A stretch of 9,561 nucleotides of DNA from an uncultured Campylobacter sp. (GCF_937997595.1 NZ_CALKTS010000291.1:1-9561); one strand, 5' to 3'. Positions 1-6,214 are shown, numbered from the stretch's first letter. A program made the numbers and translations. Notes: generated by a model not told the origin, from the sequence alone.

Positions 1-2
1 GC

Positions 3-104
3 AACCGCAGCGCCAAGCTCGCCAAAGCCCTAAACGAGCGAGGCTACAACGTCACGAATCTACTCGACGGCACGAAAGAGTATAATTACGAGCTGGTGAA
101 ATAG
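3..104 (+). CDS. Rhodanese-like domain protein, C-terminal fragment (5' end outside window)
   Basis: Reading from base 3 gives about 33 residues ending at TAG 102-104, beginning NRSAKLAKALNERGY and continuing through a VTNLLDGTKEY segment. This matches the end of a rhodanese domain: after the catalytic loop (the Cys itself lies outside the window) comes 'RS..lA..L...G' and then 'v.nl.GG...w'. Rhodanese domains move sulfane sulfur between small-molecule or protein carriers. The usual second Gly of the 'GG' turn is Asp here. A strong intrinsic terminator follows directly, so the transcription unit ends here and is separate from the sulfur-modification genes downstream. Whether this is a single-domain protein or the end of a larger one cannot be seen. 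Confidence 0.75.
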   Translation, partial: NRSAKLAKALNERGYNVTNLLDGTKEYNYELVK

Positions 105-109
105 CTCGG

Positions 110-148
110 TTCGGGCTTTTGAAGCGAAATTTTAAAAGCCCGAATTTT
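110..148 (+). terminator. Intrinsic terminator of the rhodanese gene
   Basis: A perfect 11-bp stem, TTCGGGCTTTT (110-120) paired with AAAAGCCCGAA (134-144), encloses a 13-nt loop and is followed by TTTT (145-148). It begins 6 bases after the rhodanese stop codon. The A-run on the left of the stem on the opposite strand means it could also work weakly in reverse. Confidence 0.85.
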
Positions 149-193
149 ATAAAATTTGCAAATTTTTCATAATTTGATGGTTGCTTATTTTAC

Positions 194-223
194 GGCGCGA
201 AATGTAAAATTTAACTTCGCGCC
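194..223. repeat. 8-bp inverted repeat (hairpin)
   Basis: GGCGCGAA at 194-201 pairs perfectly with TTCGCGCC at 216-223 across a 14-nt loop. No T-tract follows on either strand, so a terminator role is not clear. Confidence 0.4.
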
Positions 224-239
224 TGGCGCGTAAATTTAG

Positions 240-374
240 GCACCGCAAATCCGCAAGATTTTAGCGGAGCTTTTGTGCTACATTTGGCGAGGCTTCATCG
301 CGAGCAAAATTCTACACGCATTGGTTTGGTGTAAAATTTTACTTTGGAATTCCGCTCTCGGAATTTTGCGGTGC
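240..374. repeat. Spaced inverted repeat flanking a 115-bp centre
   Basis: GCACCGCAAA (240-249) and TTTGCGGTGC (365-374) are perfect reverse complements. Similarity continues inward with a small gap (ATCCG against AATTCCG). The centre contains a CCGC...GCGG mini-stem (251-254 with 264-267) and the palindrome 331-342. It could be a degenerate small repeat element or simply a structured untranslated region. Confidence 0.35.
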
Positions 375-512
375 GAAGTTCCAAGCGGCGAAATCTTTCA
401 AAAATTTTAAATTTCAGCAAATTTAACTATTCGGTATGGATGAATTTCATTCAAAAACATGATCAAAAACTTTTCGCGAGTTTTAAACCTCGCAAATTCT
501 TGATTAAATTTT

Positions 513-529
513 GGCTCAAGATAAGTTAA
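513..529 (+). repeat. Left terminal inverted repeat of the IS
   Basis: GGCTCAAGATAAGTTAA; 16 of 17 bases match the reverse complement of 1243-1259. The four bases outside it (TTTT, 509-512) also match the opposite flank, so the exact outer edge could be up to four bases further out. Confidence 0.85.
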
Positions 530-1218
530 GTGGATTTTCTCTTATCATTTTTAGCAGAATATGATAGAGTTCTCTTGTGTCTTTACTGTTATTATATCTA
601 AATTCACACTCTTTTAGATGAAGCAAGAAATTCTCTTTCTTTATTCCTTTAAATTTAGCTAGTCTATGTTTAGCGTATCCCCAGAAATTCTCAATACCGT
701 TTATATGGTTTTTGCCGTTTGCGAATTCATTCTTTGGAGTGCTTTACTCTATAATGAGCTTTAGCTCCGTAGTCAACTAAGCCGTCATAAGCTTTCCAAC
801 AATCAGAGTAAATCACGCTTTCGTCAAGATAGCTAAACTCCGACAGTATCGGTATTGGTTCACTTGCAGAGCAGTTTTTGACTACTTGAGTATAGACCTT
901 ACCATCACGCTTTAGCATTTCGAATACCGGAGTTTTGTTTGCTGCTCCTCTACCTCTTTTACCTCTTACCCTTTTAGCTCCAAAGTAGCTTTCGTCTATT
1001 TCTATCTCTCCGCTAAATTTAGAAATTTTCTCGCACTCATTAGTCATAAGAATTTTAATCTTCTTTAGAATTTTATTGATGGGAATTCTAGAGATTCCCG
1101 TAAAATTTGCTATTTTAGTAGCTTCTATATCCTCTGCAAAATACTTGAGAATTTCTCTAAATTTCTTTTCTGAAATTCGGGAATGATAAATATACTTGTT
1201 TTTCATTAGCAGGATCAT
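516..1218 (-). pseudogene. IS1595-family (ISXO2-like DDE) transposase, disrupted by +1 frameshift
   Basis: The first part (1218 to 727, 163 residues) has an N-terminal helix-turn-helix-like region (KIANFTGISRIPINKIL, about residues 36-52) and then the catalytic core: IDESYFG (first Asp), KRGRGAANKTPVFEML, IYSDCWKAY (second Asp) and HYRVKHSKE before a TGA at 729-727. The family pattern resumes one frame over from 731 to the TGA at 518-516: NEFANGKNHINGIENFW, RLAKFKGIKKENF, HLKECEFRYN. Removing one extra base at about 732-735 restores HSK-NEFANG, giving about 233 residues, the usual family length. The break separates the two Asp residues from the third catalytic region (HINGIENFW). The start ATG 1218-1216 is preceded by AAAGGAG at 1234-1228. 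No classical slippery heptamer is seen, so this is a decayed gene or a sequencing error rather than programmed frameshifting. Confidence 0.85.
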
Positions 1219-1219
1219 A

Positions 1220-1247
1220 GTTAAAAACTCCTTTGAAAGTTTTTAAC
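1220..1247 (-). promoter_or_regulatory. IS-end hairpin over the transposase ribosome-binding region
   Basis: GTTAAAAAC (1220-1228) and GTTTTTAAC (1239-1247) form a perfect 9-bp stem with a 10-nt loop. The Shine-Dalgarno AAAGGAG lies mostly in the loop and the start codon lies just below the stem. In transcripts entering the IS from outside this could limit transposase translation, a protection known in several IS families. On the plus strand the same hairpin sits six bases upstream of the TTG used by truncated dndC. Confidence 0.45.
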
Positions 1248-1259
1248 TTGTCTTGAGCC
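1243..1259 (-). repeat. Right terminal inverted repeat of the IS, supplying the dndC start codon
   Basis: TTAACTTGTCTTGAGCC on the plus strand is the reverse complement of the left repeat except at one base. Bases 1253-1255 (TTG) inside it are the only possible start in the dndC frame, because a TAA in that frame lies at 1244-1246. Confidence 0.85.
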
Positions 1260-2500
1260 AAAAATATAAACGTGCGTGGATTATTACTTTTAGCGGCGGT
1301 AAGGATTCTACCTGTGTTTTGCAGTTAATGTATGAAATGATAACCAAGCTGCCTAAAGATGAGTTAAATCCTACTTATGCGATACTTTCAGATACTTTAG
1401 TAGAAGCTCCTAATGTAGCCGTTTATTTTAAAAATATTGTAAAGGCGATAAATTTAGACGCCAAGACGCGCGGACTTCCTTTTGAAATAATAGTTGCTCA
1501 TCCATCGCCGCAAAATGAATTTTGGGTAAATCTTATTGGTAAAGGTTATCCAAGTCCTACGCGTATATTTCGATGGTGTACAGAACGTCTAAAAATAAAT
1601 CCTATGAAATCAATTGTAAAAAATATCGTAGAAAAGCATGGAAGTGCAATAATGACGCTAGGCGTACGAAAAAGTGAGAGTATGAATCGTCGTCGAAGTA
1701 TAGAAAAGCGCACTGTTAGCGAGGATGGATTTAGTAAGCATGATGACTACGAGAATGTACTAATTTATTCGCCGATCACCGAGTGGCTTACAGAGGATGT
1801 TTGGAGCTATCTTACTACGCAAAATCCGCCACCTTGGGGCATTAGTCACGCTAAGTTATTTTCGCTTTATTCGCAGGCTAGTGGCGATGAATGTCAGTTT
1901 ATAATCGATAAGTCGCAAAGTAGCTGCGGTGGAAGCCGCTTTGGATGTTGGGTATGTACGCTGGTAAACGAAGATAAATCTATGCAAGGCTTCATAAAAA
2001 GTGGTGAGAGCTCTCTGGCGGTACTAAATGAATTTCGGAATTTTATAAAGGAGGCTAGGGAAAATCGTTCAATGAGGTGCGATTTTAAAAAAGATGGTAG
2101 TTTTAGTCCAGGACCTTTTACGTCTTCGGCGCGAAAAGAAATTCTAAGAAGGCTTTTGCGTGCCGAAGCAGAATTTAAGGCGTGCGGCGGCAGTGAGCTA
2201 ATTAGTGACGAACAACTAGGAATGATCGCTAAGATTTGGGAAAAAGAATTCGATAGCGAAAGCTCGTGTATTACAATATCAAAGGAGTTTGGCAGAATGC
2301 AAAATATTGAAATTTCAACGCCCATATTAGAGGATGTTGATTTAATCGATACGACAAGTAAGGGTGGAGAGGCGGCAAAGCGCATTATCTCAGAAATAGT
2401 GCGAAAAGAAGGTATCAAGGATAACGAAATTTATGAGATCATTATGAAAAATATTGATGATGAAACGGCGAAGCTAGGAGAGAGTGATGATATTTTATAA
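1253..2500 (+). CDS. dndC: DndC, phosphorothioation PP-loop sulfurtransferase, 5' end replaced by IS
   Basis: DndC uses ATP (PP-loop) and a 4Fe-4S cluster to mobilise sulfur for phosphorothioation of the DNA backbone. Numbering from the TTG at 1253, the PP-loop SGGKDST is at residues 14-20, SDTLVEAP at 46-53, WVNLIGKGYPSP at 91-102, and FRWCTERLK around Cys109. SCGGSRFGCWVCT follows with Cys225, Cys232 and Cys235, giving the four cysteines expected for the cluster. Known DndC proteins have a lead of roughly 20-30 residues before the PP-loop strand, often 'YL.D.RPW'. Here only KYKRAW of this remains, and upstream codons come from the IS repeat. No Shine-Dalgarno precedes the TTG, and a stop lies at 1244-1246. 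The next Met codons are downstream of the PP-loop, so expression of active protein is doubtful. The stop overlaps dndD. The family assignment is very firm; function in this strain is uncertain. Confidence 0.9.
   Translation: MSQKYKRAWIITFSGGKDSTCVLQLMYEMITKLPKDELNPTYAILSDTLVEAPNVAVYFKNIVKAINLDAKTRGLPFEIIVAHPSPQNEFWVNLIGKGYPSPTRIFRWCTERLKINPMKSIVKNIVEKHGSAIMTLGVRKSESMNRRRSIEKRTVSEDGFSKHDDYENVLIYSPITEWLTEDVWSYLTTQNPPPWGISHAKLFSLYSQASGDECQFIIDKSQSSCGGSRFGCWVCTLVNEDKSMQGFIKSGESSLAVLNEFRNFIKEARENRSMRCDFKKDGSFSPGPFTSSARKEILRRLLRAEAEFKACGGSELISDEQLGMIAKIWEKEFDSESSCITISKEFGRMQNIEISTPILEDVDLIDTTSKGGEAAKRIISEIVRKEGIKDNEIYEIIMKNIDDETAKLGESDDIL
2476..2480 (+). promoter_or_regulatory. Shine-Dalgarno choosing the dndD start
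   Basis: AGGAG at 2476-2480, inside the end of dndC, is 6 bases from ATG 2487 but only 3 from GTG 2484. This favours the ATG. Confidence 0.6.
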
Positions 2501-4487
2501 ACGCATTACGATTTGTAATCTTTTCGCTTATTATGGTGAACAGAATGTAGAATTTACCTTGTCACAAGGCAAGCCCATATATTTACTTTTCGGAAGGAAT
2601 GGATTCGGCAAGACTAGCTTTATAAGAAGCGTGAAATTACTTTTTGCAGGAAGCAGAATGCTAGATGCAGGCGAAAATGTACTGGAAGTCGTATTAAATT
2701 TTACTGGCACACGTAGTAGAGGTGTTTTTACACCTAGGGTTCTACTGCTAGGTCAAAATAGTGAAAACGGATGGCGGGGCGCTTTTAACCGTCGTGCGCT
2801 TAGCAACGACGAGAATAAATTCTATATTGAGTTAGTGTTTGATGAAGATAAACGCGAGATAATCATTAGGAGAGAGTGGAGTAGATTTCCTGATCTATGC
2901 GAAAAGTTAATTTTTATAAAAGATGGCGAGCGGCTGGAAAACAATCAAGCTCGCGAGGAGATCGAGAGAATTCTACCGTTAAATTTTTTACAGTTTTTTG
3001 TATTCGACGGCGAAGAGATCGAGGCGATGGCAGACGAGGTCAGCACCGAGCTAAAAGATAAAATTCAAAGCATGTTGAATATTGCCGTATTAGATAGATT
3101 ATCGGATCAGATCAATAAGGCGGAAAGAGAACTAATCTCACAAAGTAATATGGCAAGTAAAATTAAATCTGATCTAGACTTATGCGAGGGCCGACAAAAA
3201 AGCGAGGAAGAGCGCTTTCAAAATGCTAAAATAAATATAAAATTTTACGAAGCTCAAGTGAGCGATAAATCTGCCGCTATAACTGCTAAAAAGAAAGAAT
3301 TGGAAGGTAAGATAAGGAGCAATTCTAAAGAAAGCGAGGGCCTGCAAAATGCTAAAGATGCTGCTATGGCTAACCTGCAAAGAGCCAAGCAAAGTATTGC
3401 GGAATTCGGTGGTGAAATTTTATTCGCAGGATTGGACGAATTCTTCTTGGAACTTTTATCTAGGATAGAAAAGAGTAGTGATACTAGCGGGTTCAATAAA
3501 GAAAGCCTTACTAAGTTAGCCAAATTTAGCGCAGATTACTTATTGCGTGAAAAAATAGGGTTTAAATGCGACGCGATAGATTTAAATACATATTTACGTG
3601 ATGCATTTTTAGAATTTATCAAAAATAATGACGGAGAATTTAAAGGAATTAATAAAAGCACCATTCCTATCGTTTATAGCGCTGCTAAAGAAAATTCCGT
3701 TAAACTTTTAGATGCCGTAAGAGACGCTAAAAATGCTAAGTCTGATATCTCTCGTATCTCACGCAATCTAGATGATCTCATTTCAGATTCATCGGTTGAT
3801 ACGGAATTGGCTAGTCTAAACGAGGAGATCGAGGCATTAGAGGTAGAAAAGTTGGAAGCGAGCGAGAACCTAAGAAAAAATATTGAACAAAAAACCAACT
3901 CTGAAAAGCATATAGGCGAGCTAGAAATAGAAATTGCTGCGTTAAAAGATAAAGCGGCCCGCGACTTGCGTATTAAAAAGAAGTTGAATTTGCTATCGGA
4001 GATTAAGACTCAGATTATCACCTATAAATCGGGACGCATAACAAGAACCGGAGAGAGACTAAAAGATAAAATTTTGTCTAATTATAAGCATCTAATTGCT
4101 GAGGACAACGTAGTGGACATTAAGATCGATAACTTCATCGTGAAATTTATCGATGCAAGCGGAGAAGCTATTGCTGTACGAAGCCAGAGTGCAGGTCAGA
4201 AACAAATTGCTGCGATTAGCATATTTTGGGCGTTATCTAAGTTAAGCGATAGATGCTTGCCTCTTATTATTGATACTCCGCTAGCCAGACTAGATGCCTC
4301 TAACCGTAAGAATGTCATTCAAAACTATTATGCAAATGCGTCCAATCAAGTTATCGTGTTACCTACAGATACTGAATTCAGCCAAAGAGAGCTGGAATTT
4401 GCAAGTGGTAAAATCGCAGGGATTTACGACATCACTAATGATAAAGATTCACGAGATAGTGCAAGCATAAAACCAAGGAGAGAATAA
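2487..4487 (+). CDS. dndD: DndD, SMC/Rad50-like ATPase of DNA phosphorothioation
   Basis: DndD is the ATPase of the phosphorothioation complex, built like SMC/Rad50 proteins with the nucleotide site split between N- and C-termini. The N-terminus has Walker A GRNGFGKTS (about residues 36-44 from this ATG) and the family signature FFVFDGEEIEAMADE near residues 170-184. The middle is charged and heptad-like, with predicted coiled coils at roughly 205-310 and 425-510 flanking a globular hinge-like region. The C-terminus has the ABC signature SAGQKQ (about 568-573), Walker B LPLIIDTP (about 591-598) and D-loop LARLD. The length, 666 residues, is normal for the family. It overlaps dndC by 14 bases, indicating translational coupling, and its TAA shares a base with the next ATG. 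An in-frame GTG at 2484 is the alternative start. The gene is intact; the AT-rich codon use differs from the right flank and suggests transfer. Confidence 0.93.
   Translation: MIFYKRITICNLFAYYGEQNVEFTLSQGKPIYLLFGRNGFGKTSFIRSVKLLFAGSRMLDAGENVLEVVLNFTGTRSRGVFTPRVLLLGQNSENGWRGAFNRRALSNDENKFYIELVFDEDKREIIIRREWSRFPDLCEKLIFIKDGERLENNQAREEIERILPLNFLQFFVFDGEEIEAMADEVSTELKDKIQSMLNIAVLDRLSDQINKAERELISQSNMASKIKSDLDLCEGRQKSEEERFQNAKINIKFYEAQVSDKSAAITAKKKELEGKIRSNSKESEGLQNAKDAAMANLQRAKQSIAEFGGEILFAGLDEFFLELLSRIEKSSDTSGFNKESLTKLAKFSADYLLREKIGFKCDAIDLNTYLRDAFLEFIKNNDGEFKGINKSTIPIVYSAAKENSVKLLDAVRDAKNAKSDISRISRNLDDLISDSSVDTELASLNEEIEALEVEKLEASENLRKNIEQKTNSEKHIGELEIEIAALKDKAARDLRIKKKLNLLSEIKTQIITYKSGRITRTGERLKDKILSNYKHLIAEDNVVDIKIDNFIVKFIDASGEAIAVRSQSAGQKQIAAISIFWALSKLSDRCLPLIIDTPLARLDASNRKNVIQNYYANASNQVIVLPTDTEFSQRELEFASGKIAGIYDITNDKDSRDSASIKPRRE
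4476..4482 (+). promoter_or_regulatory. Shine-Dalgarno of the DndE-FtsK gene
   Basis: AGGAGAG at 4476-4482 within the last codons of dndD stands 6 bases (from AGGAG) before ATG 4487. With the TAATG stop/start overlap it supports coupled translation of the operon. Confidence 0.65.
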
Positions 4488-5989
4488 TGCTAGGGAAAAT
4501 TTATACCAAAGCCGGCGAAGAAAATTTCATTGCTAATATTATAAAAAATTCTCTCGCCGTAGATGTGCCTAAATATGTAATTTTGAGGATGGCAATCAAC
4601 AAATCCTTTCGATTAGAATATAAAAGTTTAGATAATCCATGTTATGCTAATTTCATCCTATACGATGGATTTTCTAGTGGGGGTGGAGAATATAATATGT
4701 CCCAAGTAACTGGCAGTGGCAAAGAATCTAAAGACTATACAGATATTTTACGTGCAGCTTTTATGCTAAGGCATAAGAGCGAAAATTTAGATTTTAGCGA
4801 CGATGCAATTTTTATTAGTGTTATCGAAAAATATATCCATCGTGGACTTTACGAGCTAAATAATCTCTACAAAAGCAAGGATGACTTTTATCAATTCCTG
4901 ATTGATGAATTTAGCGTTACAATAGAGCCAAAAATTATACCTGCAGAAGAATCAATTTCTGAAAGGTTATATGAGGATAAGATACGAGAATATTTTACTT
5001 CCGCCGGTATAAAAGCAGAAATTCTATCTAGTGACCATGCATTGCGTCACGACGTATTTAAAATCCGCTTTAAAGATATGAAAGACTATGCTCGGGTTGA
5101 AAACGAAGTTGATGACTACAAGGTAAAATTTGGTCTTTACTCCGATGCTTCAACACAATACGCAGGTGAACAGATGAGCTTAAATTTATATTTGCCTAGA
5201 CCTAAAAGTCAGTGGAAAAAATTTGATGCAGATGATTTTGGTTTCGATATATCTAGCTATACAAAAAGCTACGCTTTGCCCGCTTATTGCGGTCGCAATA
5301 TCAAAAATGAGGCATTTTTCTTTGATTTATCACAGCACTTGCTTATCGGTGGTACTAGCGGTAGCGGCAAGTCCATGCTTTTACATACGCTCATTACGTC
5401 GCTAGCAATGTTAAATCAAAATATACGCTTTGTACTCATAGATCCTAAAAATGGAGCTGAGTTTGGTATTTACGATAAACTAAGAAGTTTAAGCGAGCTT
5501 GGCGGAGTAGTCAAGGATATATCTCATACACAAGCCGTGATTGATGCTGTCATTAAGGAAATGGATAGACGTTATAGTGTTCTAGCCAAAGAAGGTGTCA
5601 GCAAAAACGCTGAACTTTCTACTCCGATGCCAAGTATAGTTGTGGTTTTCGATGAAGTTGCTGATGCTTTCGGTCAGATTAAGATGCTTCAAGATAGTAT
5701 CGTGATCTTGGCACAAAAGGCTCGTGCTGCGGACATTCATCTAATCATAGCGACCCAAACGCCCAATGCAAATATTTTTAAGCAAGAATTGCGCGCAAAT
5801 TTTGATTTACGAATCGCCTTAAAAGTGCAAAATGTCAAAGCCTCTCAGATTGTCTTGGACGAAAGCGGAGCCGAAAAGCTTCTAGGCGCAGGCGATATGC
5901 TAGTAAAACTAAGTGGTTCGCAGCCGCAGCATATATTTGCGCCGTATTTAAGCAAGGGCGATGTTAAACGGCTTTTAGAGCTAAAATAG
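4487..5989 (+). CDS. dndE: DndE-like domain fused to an FtsK/SpoIIIE-type DNA motor
   Basis: The 500-residue protein has two recognisable parts. Residues 1 to about 130 resemble DndE, the small DNA-binding phosphorothioation subunit: VPKYVILRMAINKSFRLE (27-44), GGGEYNMSQVTG (65-76) and a terminal YIHRGLYEL (116-124). After a linker, residues about 155-240 look like an FtsK alpha-type domain (GIKAEIL...VFKIRF, ending MSLNLYLPRP). Residues about 265-500 form the RecA-like motor: Walker A GGTSGSGKS (288-296), FVLIDPKNG (315-323), Walker B IVVVFDEVAD (384-393), RAADIHLIIATQTP (413-426) and GAEKLLGAGDMLVKL (461-475). No transmembrane segments and no C-terminal winged-helix gamma domain are present, so it is soluble and smaller than cell-division FtsK. 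Canonical DndE is only about 110-130 residues. Position directly after dndD fits the dndCDE order. I infer a translocase coupled to modification. The motor assignment is firm; the DndE part rests on motif similarity and gene order. Confidence 0.85.
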   Translation: MLGKIYTKAGEENFIANIIKNSLAVDVPKYVILRMAINKSFRLEYKSLDNPCYANFILYDGFSSGGGEYNMSQVTGSGKESKDYTDILRAAFMLRHKSENLDFSDDAIFISVIEKYIHRGLYELNNLYKSKDDFYQFLIDEFSVTIEPKIIPAEESISERLYEDKIREYFTSAGIKAEILSSDHALRHDVFKIRFKDMKDYARVENEVDDYKVKFGLYSDASTQYAGEQMSLNLYLPRPKSQWKKFDADDFGFDISSYTKSYALPAYCGRNIKNEAFFFDLSQHLLIGGTSGSGKSMLLHTLITSLAMLNQNIRFVLIDPKNGAEFGIYDKLRSLSELGGVVKDISHTQAVIDAVIKEMDRRYSVLAKEGVSKNAELSTPMPSIVVVFDEVADAFGQIKMLQDSIVILAQKARAADIHLIIATQTPNANIFKQELRANFDLRIALKVQNVKASQIVLDESGAEKLLGAGDMLVKLSGSQPQHIFAPYLSKGDVKRLLELK

Positions 5990-6192
5990 ATCGCTGATTT
6001 TGTCACAATATGCTAGGATAAAATAGCTAAAAGCCCTAAATCCTATGTCACAAAATTTGCGTCGCTATAACAATCCTATAAATTCCACGGTTTAAATGTG
6101 CCGCGGAATTTCAGGCGGAATTTTGTTGCAGCGGTTATGGCGTAGTAGCGCGTAAATTTAAAGCAAAAGCCTAAAATTTTGCAGCGATCTAT
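5986..6192. repeat. Perfect 11-bp inverted repeat framing the convergent intergenic region
   Basis: ATAGATCGCTG (5986-5996, covering the dndE-ftsK stop codon) and CAGCGATCTAT (6182-6192) are exact reverse complements 185 bp apart. The enclosed stretch has no gene. It may be a remnant of a small mobile element or island end, or chance. Confidence 0.4.
6080..6111. terminator. Candidate hairpin between convergent genes
   Basis: AAATTCCACGG (6080-6090) pairs with CCGCGGAATTT (6101-6111) with one A-C mismatch over 11 bp and a 10-nt loop. The flanks of the stem are AAATT/AATTT, so a short U-run occurs on either strand. It lies between the ends of the dnd operon and the DUF3137 gene and is the best candidate for a bidirectional terminator there, though the U-tract is short. 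Confidence 0.4.
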
Positions 6193-6214
6193 ACCCTAAG
6201 CTGGGCTTTAAAAT

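Larger units (their letters stand above)
149..512. other. Gene-free left flank between terminator and IS, with inverted repeats
   Basis: No convincing gene is seen in these 364 bases. A 61-codon open frame starting at TTG 344 is not supported: it has no Shine-Dalgarno, no recognisable domain, and runs into the IS terminal repeat. The stretch holds several palindromic elements: an 8-bp stem GGCGCGAA/TTCGCGCC (194-201 with 216-223), a 10-bp inverted pair GCACCGCAAA/TTTGCGGTGC (240-249 with 365-374), the palindrome GTAAAATTTTAC (331-342), and a 7-bp stem with 4-nt loop AATTCCG/CGGAATT (348-354 with 359-365) followed by two further T's. None of the sequence resembles the missing 5' end of dndC, although it lies directly on the other side of the IS. 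Confidence 0.6.
513..1259 (-). mobile_element. IS1595-family insertion sequence, 747 bp, inactive copy
   Basis: The element is bounded by terminal inverted repeats GGCTCAAGATAAGTTAA (513-529) and, read outward-in on the minus strand, GGCTCAAGACAAGTTAA (1243-1259), with one mismatch in 17. It carries a single minus-strand transposase gene with an ISXO2-like DDE domain, which defines the IS1595 family. The length fits small members of that family. The flanking 8-mers TAAATTTT (505-512) and AAAAATAT (1260-1267) do not match, although IS1595 elements normally create an 8-bp target duplication, so one flank has probably been rearranged since insertion. The transposase is frameshifted, so the copy could only move in trans. 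The right end forms the junction with truncated dndC. Confidence 0.85.

Noticed and set aside
3..104. Rhodanese as the sulfur donor (DndA substitute) of the phosphorothioation operon
   Set aside because: It ends in a strong terminator, has host-like composition, and is separated by about 1.1 kb and an IS. Adjacency is probably a result of rearrangement, so a functional link is not supported.
411..512. Possible location of the missing 5' end of dndC on the far side of the IS
   Set aside because: None of the three plus-strand frames gives anything like the DndC N-terminal pattern leading to 'RPW' or 'RAW'. The ATG at 436 meets a stop after eight codons.
149..512. CRISPR array, tRNA or attachment site in the left gene-free stretch
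   Set aside because: No regularly spaced direct repeats, no cloverleaf and no tRNA-like 3' end could be found. Only inverted repeats are present.
344..529. A 61-codon plus-strand open frame starting at TTG
   Set aside because: It has no Shine-Dalgarno, no recognisable domain, sits on palindromic intergenic sequence and ends inside the IS terminal repeat.
1233..1270. Outward promoter from the IS end driving dndC (TTGAAA at 1233, AATATA near 1263)
   Set aside because: The spacing of 24 bases is too long, and no good extended -10 element is present.
1894..2418. Long minus-strand open frame within dndC
   Set aside because: It is antisense to a clear DndC coding sequence with conserved cysteines, and its Ser/Leu-rich translation is a typical shadow.
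6166..6209. AAAGCC...GGCTTT pairing as a terminator for the DUF3137 gene
   Set aside because: It is a six-base stem with a 32-base loop and no proper U-tract, weaker than the hairpin at 6080-6111.
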